Positions 28,539 to 32,047 of a DNA stretch of 32,047 nt are shown here, piece after piece (within the stretch, counting starts at the first letter, position 1; every line of letters begins with the position of its first letter). Source of the DNA: Selenomonadaceae bacterium (GTDB taxonomy: Bacteria > Bacillota > Negativicutes > Selenomonadales > Selenomonadaceae); assembly GCA_017477125.1 (NCBI GenBank), contig JAFUXN010000001.1, positions 1-32,047 of the forward strand. Reading direction: 5' to 3'. Both the position numbers and the translations under genes were made by a program. The notes under the pieces are model-generated. The model had not been told where the DNA came from, ran no database searches, and saw only the letters and a program-made list of their open reading frames with translations.

Positions 28539-29689
28539 AGAAATCTGACGAGCTCAAACAAGCCATAACGGCAAAGCAGACCGAGATGGAGCGGTTACAG
28601 TCGGAAGGAAAAACGCAAGAGGCTTTGAACGCCGCCGATCAACTTACCGGCTTGATCAACGAACACAAGCTCGCGTTGCGCTCGGAGCAAGCGGATTTCG
28701 AATTGTTCAAGGCGAACGCGACGGCGTTGAGCGCCGGCAGTCGACAAGAGAGCGACGCGGTGCTTCGAAACCGAGCGTTCAACAAATTGGTGTTCAACAG
28801 AGGGACGTTGACGGCAGAGGAAAGACGGGCGTATTACAACGACGGCTCATCGACAACGGTAAGTCCGGCGTTGATGGAGACGACTTCGATGAAGGGCGGA
28901 GTATTGGTGCCGCCCGAGCATATAACGACGCTTCGGGAGTATCGGAAGGCGTACACGGCGTTGAAGGATTACTGCCACGTGGTGACGGCGAACGCGACGA
29001 CGGGAAGTTACCCGACGTTGGGCGAGGAGAGCGGGACGCTGACGAATTTCTCGGAGTTGACCGCCATCAAGAAGAGCGCGTTTGAGTTTGGGCAGGTCAA
29101 CTATTCGATCTCGGATTACGGCGACATCATCCAGTTGAGCAATCAATTGATAGCGGACGCGAATGTTGATCTGATCGGGATAATAGGGCAGAGGTTTGCG
29201 CGAAAAAGCGTGAACACGGAGAATGCGGCGATCTTGACGCTGCTGACGACGAACTTGACGGCGACGACGATAACGAGCTACAAGCAGTTGATGAAGGCGC
29301 TGAATGTCGACCTTGATCCCGTCTACTTCAGCTCCGCGCGGATTTATACGAATCAGGACGGATTCAATTGGCTGGCGACGCTCGAAGACGAGAACAAGCG
29401 CCCGTTGACGACGCCCGACATCACAGAGCCGGACACGTACAGGTTCCGAGGCAAGGAGATAGTGGTGCTCTCGAACAGCATATTGGCGACGACGGCGGGC
29501 AAGGCGCCGATTTTTATTGGGAACATGGCGGATTACGTGATGTTCTTCGAGAGGAGCGGTATAGAGGTGGCGGTGTCGACCGAATACCTGTTCGATTCGT
29601 ACGGGACGGCGATACGAGCCATCGAGCGCTTTGGAGTGGCAGCCGACGACACGAATGCGATGAAGGCGTATCTGGTGGCGGTGAGCTGA
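28529..29689 (+). CDS. Major capsid protein, HK97 fold
   Basis: 386 residues from ATG 28529 (AAAAGGAGTGTT upstream; ATG 28535 is also possible). Residues about 1-75 are a coiled-coil delta/scaffold domain (ELKQAITAKQTEMERLQSEGKTQEALNAADQLTGLINEHK), then ALMETTSMKGGVLVPPEHI starts the mature shell domain, with SYPTLGEESGTLTNFSELTAIKKSAFEFGQ (E-loop region) and a P-domain ending IEVAVSTEYLFDSYGTAIRAIERFGVAADDTNAMKAYLV. The neighbouring ClpP-like protease would cut near residue 100. Gene order is classical. Confidence 0.93.
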   Translation: MRMKKSDELKQAITAKQTEMERLQSEGKTQEALNAADQLTGLINEHKLALRSEQADFELFKANATALSAGSRQESDAVLRNRAFNKLVFNRGTLTAEERRAYYNDGSSTTVSPALMETTSMKGGVLVPPEHITTLREYRKAYTALKDYCHVVTANATTGSYPTLGEESGTLTNFSELTAIKKSAFEFGQVNYSISDYGDIIQLSNQLIADANVDLIGIIGQRFARKSVNTENAAILTLLTTNLTATTITSYKQLMKALNVDLDPVYFSSARIYTNQDGFNWLATLEDENKRPLTTPDITEPDTYRFRGKEIVVLSNSILATTAGKAPIFIGNMADYVMFFERSGIEVAVSTEYLFDSYGTAIRAIERFGVAADDTNAMKAYLVAVS

Positions 29690-29690
29690 C

Positions 29691-30044
29691 ATGGTCGAGC
29701 TGTCGCAAGTGAAGCAGTACCTTCGTATCGACACCGATGAGGAAGATGCTTTGCTCGGGACGCTGATGAAGGTAGCCGAGACGTATCTGGTCGATGCGAT
29801 TGGAGGCTTCCGATTGATTTACGAGCTCGACGTGGATTTCGCCGCCAAGGCTGATTTCGTCATGCTCGTCCTGACGGCGGAACTTTACGCCAATCGAGCC
29901 GACGACAATCACGGTGATTATTCGTATGCGGTACGGACGTTGATCAATCAGTTGGCATACTGGTCGAAGGGATACGAGGAGCTTGAGACGATGGAAGCGA
30001 TCACGTCGGAGGAAATTGCGAGCGTGGTGGGAGCGAGCCGATGA
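29691..30044 (+). CDS. Head-tail connector, HK97 gp6-like
   Basis: 117 residues from ATG 29691, 1 nt after the capsid stop. The start VELSQVKQYLRIDTDEEDALLGTLMKVAETYL is typical of gp6/Phage_connect_1 adaptor proteins, which form a ring beneath the portal. The closing helices (YAVRTLINQLAYWSKG) and length fit. Its stop overlaps the ATG of the head closure gene (ATGA). Confidence 0.88.
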   Translation: MVELSQVKQYLRIDTDEEDALLGTLMKVAETYLVDAIGGFRLIYELDVDFAAKADFVMLVLTAELYANRADDNHGDYSYAVRTLINQLAYWSKGYEELETMEAITSEEIASVVGASR

Positions 30045-30415
30045 GGACGGTGGGGCAGCAGTTCAAGAGCATGACGGTCGATGAGCTGACCGAACGCATT
30101 TCGATTCTCTATCGGCGGCATGAGAGGAATGAGAAAGGAGATATCGTGTCAACCGAGGAGCTTGAAAGGGCGAAGGTATGGGCGAAGGTGTTTCCGCGCG
30201 GAGCCCGCCGAGACGAGCAGGGCGTAGAGAAAAAAAATGAGCTCGAATACAGCGTGACGATCCGATATCGGAAGGATGTCGCGCCCGATGATGAGCTCGA
30301 TTGGCGTGCGCGTCGGCTCAAGCAGACGGCTCCACCTTTAGACGTTGAAGGGCGAAGGATATGGTTGCGGCTCGAGTGCAAGGAGATGATAGCAGATGAG
30401 GCGAGCCGAGTATGA
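30041..30415 (+). CDS. Head closure/head-tail joining protein
   Basis: 124 residues. ELTERISILYRRHERNEKGDIVSTEELERAKVWAKVFPRGAR is the usual opening of the SPP1 gp16/HK97 gp7-like head-tail joining family (strands followed by WA-V), and IRYRKDVAPDDELDWRARRL-IWLRLECKEMI closes it. It seals the connector after DNA packaging. Overlaps both neighbours by a few bases. Confidence 0.85.
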   Translation: MRTVGQQFKSMTVDELTERISILYRRHERNEKGDIVSTEELERAKVWAKVFPRGARRDEQGVEKKNELEYSVTIRYRKDVAPDDELDWRARRLKQTAPPLDVEGRRIWLRLECKEMIADEASRV

Positions 30416-30794
30416 GGCGGGGTTGTACGCGGCGTTGAAGGCGCGAACCGCACTGACCCGATTGCTCCATGACGGCGAGCGCTCGATCTATCGAAACAAG
30501 GCGCCGGCAGAGACGTATGAGAGATGTCCGTTTGTGGTGTATCGAGTGACATCGGACAATGCGAGCGTGACGGCGGACGATCGGGAATGGTCGAGCGTGT
30601 TGCAAATCCGATTGCACGTGGTGACAGCCGACGGTGACTATGACGCGATCGAAGATCAGCTCAGGGAGTTGATGAGAGAGCGGGGAGCGGCGCGCTTGAA
30701 GGCGATGTTGTATGAGGAGGACGGGCGGCAGATACTGATAAGCGATCACGTGGCGATGATTTACCGAGGTGATGACGATGAAGAAATTTCTTGA
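30396..30794 (+). CDS. Tail terminator/tail completion protein (SPP1 gp17-like)
   Basis: 132 residues from ATG 30396 within the end of the head closure gene. The order is a helix (YEAGLYAALKARTALTRLL), then CPFVVYRVTSDNASVTADDREWSSVLQIRLHVVTADGDYDAIEDQLRELMRERG, as in tail terminator (gp17/DUF3168-like) proteins. It caps the tail tube and joins it to the head. The gp10-like and major tail protein genes that usually follow directly are displaced here by about 1.9 kb (circular) of fibre-like and accessory genes. Confidence 0.78.
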   Translation: MRRAEYEAGLYAALKARTALTRLLHDGERSIYRNKAPAETYERCPFVVYRVTSDNASVTADDREWSSVLQIRLHVVTADGDYDAIEDQLRELMRERGAARLKAMLYEEDGRQILISDHVAMIYRGDDDEEIS

Positions 30795-31146
30795 TTACGA
30801 GGGCTTGACGCAACTGGTCAAAGAGCAGGACGGCAAGTATGTGCTCAAAGGTTGGGAGACGGAAGCGATCTCGGAGGGCGCAATTCACGGGCTGTTCGTC
30901 GAGACCATGAGCGGTGGAGTGAAATACAACGGGAGCCGGGGAGATTGGACGATAACGGGCTTGACGAGCGCCGAGGGAATTGAAGTCGATAGCGGCGAGA
31001 TCAAGTTGCCGTCGACGGTGGAAGCGAACGGGCTGCACTACTTTGGAGGCGCTCAGATGACGATCACGATCGGCGCGAAGACCTATCGGGTTTCGGAGGT
31101 CGATTCGGACACCGCCAACGGCTATGAGTTGATCGAAAAGGAGTGA
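30778..31146 (+). CDS. Tail-fibre-like small protein with KFLDYEGL opening
   Basis: 122 residues from ATG 30778 (GAGGTGATGACG upstream; GTG 30769 and ATG 30772 overlap that site). KKFLDYEGLTQLVKEQDGKYVLKG is the opening found in many gut-phage tail fibre and appendage proteins (a KFLD-x-GL-x-LW type start), here followed by a short beta-rich module (GGVKYNGSRGDWTITGL, YFGGAQMTITIGAKTYRVSE). It overlaps the tail terminator gene by 17 nt. Its position at the neck rather than at the tail tip suggests a collar or whisker fibre. Confidence 0.6.
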   Translation: MKKFLDYEGLTQLVKEQDGKYVLKGWETEAISEGAIHGLFVETMSGGVKYNGSRGDWTITGLTSAEGIEVDSGEIKLPSTVEANGLHYFGGAQMTITIGAKTYRVSEVDSDTANGYELIEKE

Positions 31147-31148
31147 TG

Positions 31149-31361
31149 ATGATGGGAGGTTACAAAGCGCTGGCGTCGGAGATGAAGATGTATGCGCGAA
31201 ACCGCTCGCCGACGTTTGAGGGAGTGCCGAAGGCGCCGACGGCGGAACGAGTGATGGCGTCGAAGCAGATTGCGACGACCGAGTACGTGGGCAAGGCGTT
31301 CGCGAAATACGTAATGGAATTGGGCGAAGCAAATTACGAGGTGGTGAATGCAAATGGATAG
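31149..31361 (+). CDS. Small tail-fibre-like protein with IATTEYV motif
   Basis: 70 residues; GGAG of the site AAAGGAGTGATG favours ATG 31149 (31146 and 31152 are alternatives). TFEGVPKAPTAERVMASKQIATTEYVGKAF matches the phage fibre shaft motif GTP-APT...IATTAFV. The piece is too short to be a complete fibre and may join the flanking proteins to build one. It overlaps the next gene by 8 nt. Confidence 0.6.
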   Translation: MMGGYKALASEMKMYARNRSPTFEGVPKAPTAERVMASKQIATTEYVGKAFAKYVMELGEANYEVVNANG

Positions 31362-31908
31362 CGACACGATGAGACAGACGTTGAGCGGCGGGCTGGTAGT
31401 GCAAGGGCGCCCCGGACTGTTCACGCCGGCAGATGCTTATCGGCTTGATGTGGCATACGGTTCGGCAACATTGGGCGGAAGCGGCGGAGGAGGAGACTTT
31501 GATCTGTCGTTTACCGGCGACGTGGAAGGCGCGTTGTACACCGACGCGAGCGGAACCAAGATCGCCGTCCTTACGATCCCCGATTACGACAATCTCAAGT
31601 TCGAATTGGAGAACGTGAAGACGAAGCTGTCGGAGCTTGAGAATGCCGATAATGAAGCGGTGACGGGAAGGTTGGACGATTTGGAAAGCAGCCTGGAGCA
31701 ATTGCAGACGGCGACCGACACGCTCCGCGCGGAGCTGGACAACGTGAGCGAGGATCAGAGGAATTACCTGAGACGAGTGAGTGAGAGCACGGTAGACGGG
31801 TCGTTGCGTTTTGTTGACGGATACGGCATTGAGACTTACACGCTTAGCGGCGCGCAATACGAAACGGTTACGGCGCAGTCGCAGGAGCCTACAAATCCTG
31901 ACGATTAA
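31354..31908 (+). CDS. Coiled-coil fibre/whisker-like protein
   Basis: 184 residues from ATG 31354, 7 nt after GAGGTGGTG (ATG 31348 is too close). A short N-terminal segment (QTLSGGLVVQGRPGLFTPADAYRLDV) and a Gly-rich linker (GGSGGGGDFDLSFTGD) precede a beta part, then a heptad coiled coil near 88-150 (LKFELENVKTKLSELENADNEAVTGRLDDLESSLEQLQTATDTLRAELDNV), suited to a trimeric rod, and a C-terminal beta cap. With the two upstream genes it forms a probable neck-appendage set. Followed by GGGAGGTGAT for the truncated gene at 31923. Confidence 0.62.
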   Translation: MDSDTMRQTLSGGLVVQGRPGLFTPADAYRLDVAYGSATLGGSGGGGDFDLSFTGDVEGALYTDASGTKIAVLTIPDYDNLKFELENVKTKLSELENADNEAVTGRLDDLESSLEQLQTATDTLRAELDNVSEDQRNYLRRVSESTVDGSLRFVDGYGIETYTLSGAQYETVTAQSQEPTNPDD

Positions 31909-31922
31909 GGGAGGTGATACAG

Positions 31923-32047
31923 ATGGCAGTCACTAAGAACAACACCAAATACACGGTGCGCGTCGAGTACAAAACCGCTTACGACACCGCCGGCGATTTC
32001 CCGTCTCTCCAAAACTACAGCCAGACCTTCTCCAACGTCAAGGAGAC
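31923..32047 (+). CDS. 5' end of an unrecognised protein, truncated by the window end
   Basis: ATG 31923 sits 4 nt after GGGAGGTGAT and the frame stays open to the window end: 41 codons plus two bases (MAVTKNNTKYTVRVEY..., beta-type, Thr/Tyr-rich). C-ending codons match those of bases 1-132. If the genome is circular it continues there, but only with one extra base at the joint. Protein family not recognised. Confidence 0.7.
   Translation, partial: MAVTKNNTKYTVRVEYKTAYDTAGDFPSLQNYSQTFSNVKE

Noticed and set aside
28847-29734. 295-codon antisense frame opposite the capsid gene
   Set aside because: Composition (Arg, His, Gln-rich) is that of a mirror frame; the + strand capsid protein is certain.
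30661-31857. Long antisense open frame of 398 codons
   Set aside because: It lies opposite six well-supported + strand genes, is Arg/His/Pro-rich as expected of a shadow frame in this GC-rich sequence, and has no ribosome site.

Overview
The window is essentially a whole genome of a tailed temperate-type phage (siphovirus, HK97-fold capsid, cos-style HNH/P27 terminase module). All genes lie on the + strand except two in the switch region. Strong GGAGG-type ribosome sites, the P27-like terminase, a GH25 lysozyme and an NrdD-like protein point to an anaerobic, low-rank Firmicutes host. A DT-R-L repeat block in the tail hub protein resembles what I remember from Negativicutes phages, but the host is an inference. 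The two window ends carry the 3' and 5' parts of what look like one gene (1-132 and 31923-32047), so the molecule is probably circular or circularly permuted, with a base or more missing at the cut.

Layout. 21.5-31.9 kb: an unrecognised protein, a DUF1492/sigma-r4-like regulator, HNH nuclease, PLD-like protein, small and large terminase, portal, ClpP-type protease, major capsid protein, connector, head closure and tail terminator. Next come short genes with tail-fibre vocabulary, and (across the window ends) a cassette with a cystatin-like protein between two hairpins. 0.6-10.2 kb: HK97 gp10-like protein, major tail protein, G/GT chaperones with a -1 slippery site, tape measure, small tail proteins, an 886-aa LamG-tail hub fusion and a probable receptor-binding protein. 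10.2-11.1 kb: holin-like protein and GH25 endolysin. 11.1-13.8 kb: a probable DNA modification cluster (ParB-phosphoribosyltransferase fusion, beta-class DNA methyltransferase, radical SAM enzyme). 13.9-15.4 kb, minus strand: a DnaQ-like exonuclease-TerD-ribbon-helix-helix fusion behind a CI-like repressor. 15.4-21.1 kb: Cro-like protein, NrdD-like protein, Sak4-like recombinase, SSB-like protein, YopX-like protein, RusA resolvase and a primase-helicase.

No integrase, tRNA or CRISPR array was seen. Two divergent near-consensus promoters at 15.35-15.43 kb form the lysis/lysogeny switch. A 128-bp near-perfect inverted repeat (21136-21263 and 27622-27749) brackets the terminase-portal block. The left copy lies in a noncoding region rich in GTTACA motifs just after the primase gene, near where + strand composition appears to change from C-rich to G-rich; this is the best origin candidate. 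A palindrome, TCCGCGCGGA, recurs far more often than chance across the genome.

The least expected parts are the exonuclease-TerD-RHH fusion, the ParB-PRTase/methyltransferase/radical SAM cluster, the cystatin cassette inside the virion operon, and the inverted repeat around the packaging module. All functions are read from motifs by eye; no database search was possible.
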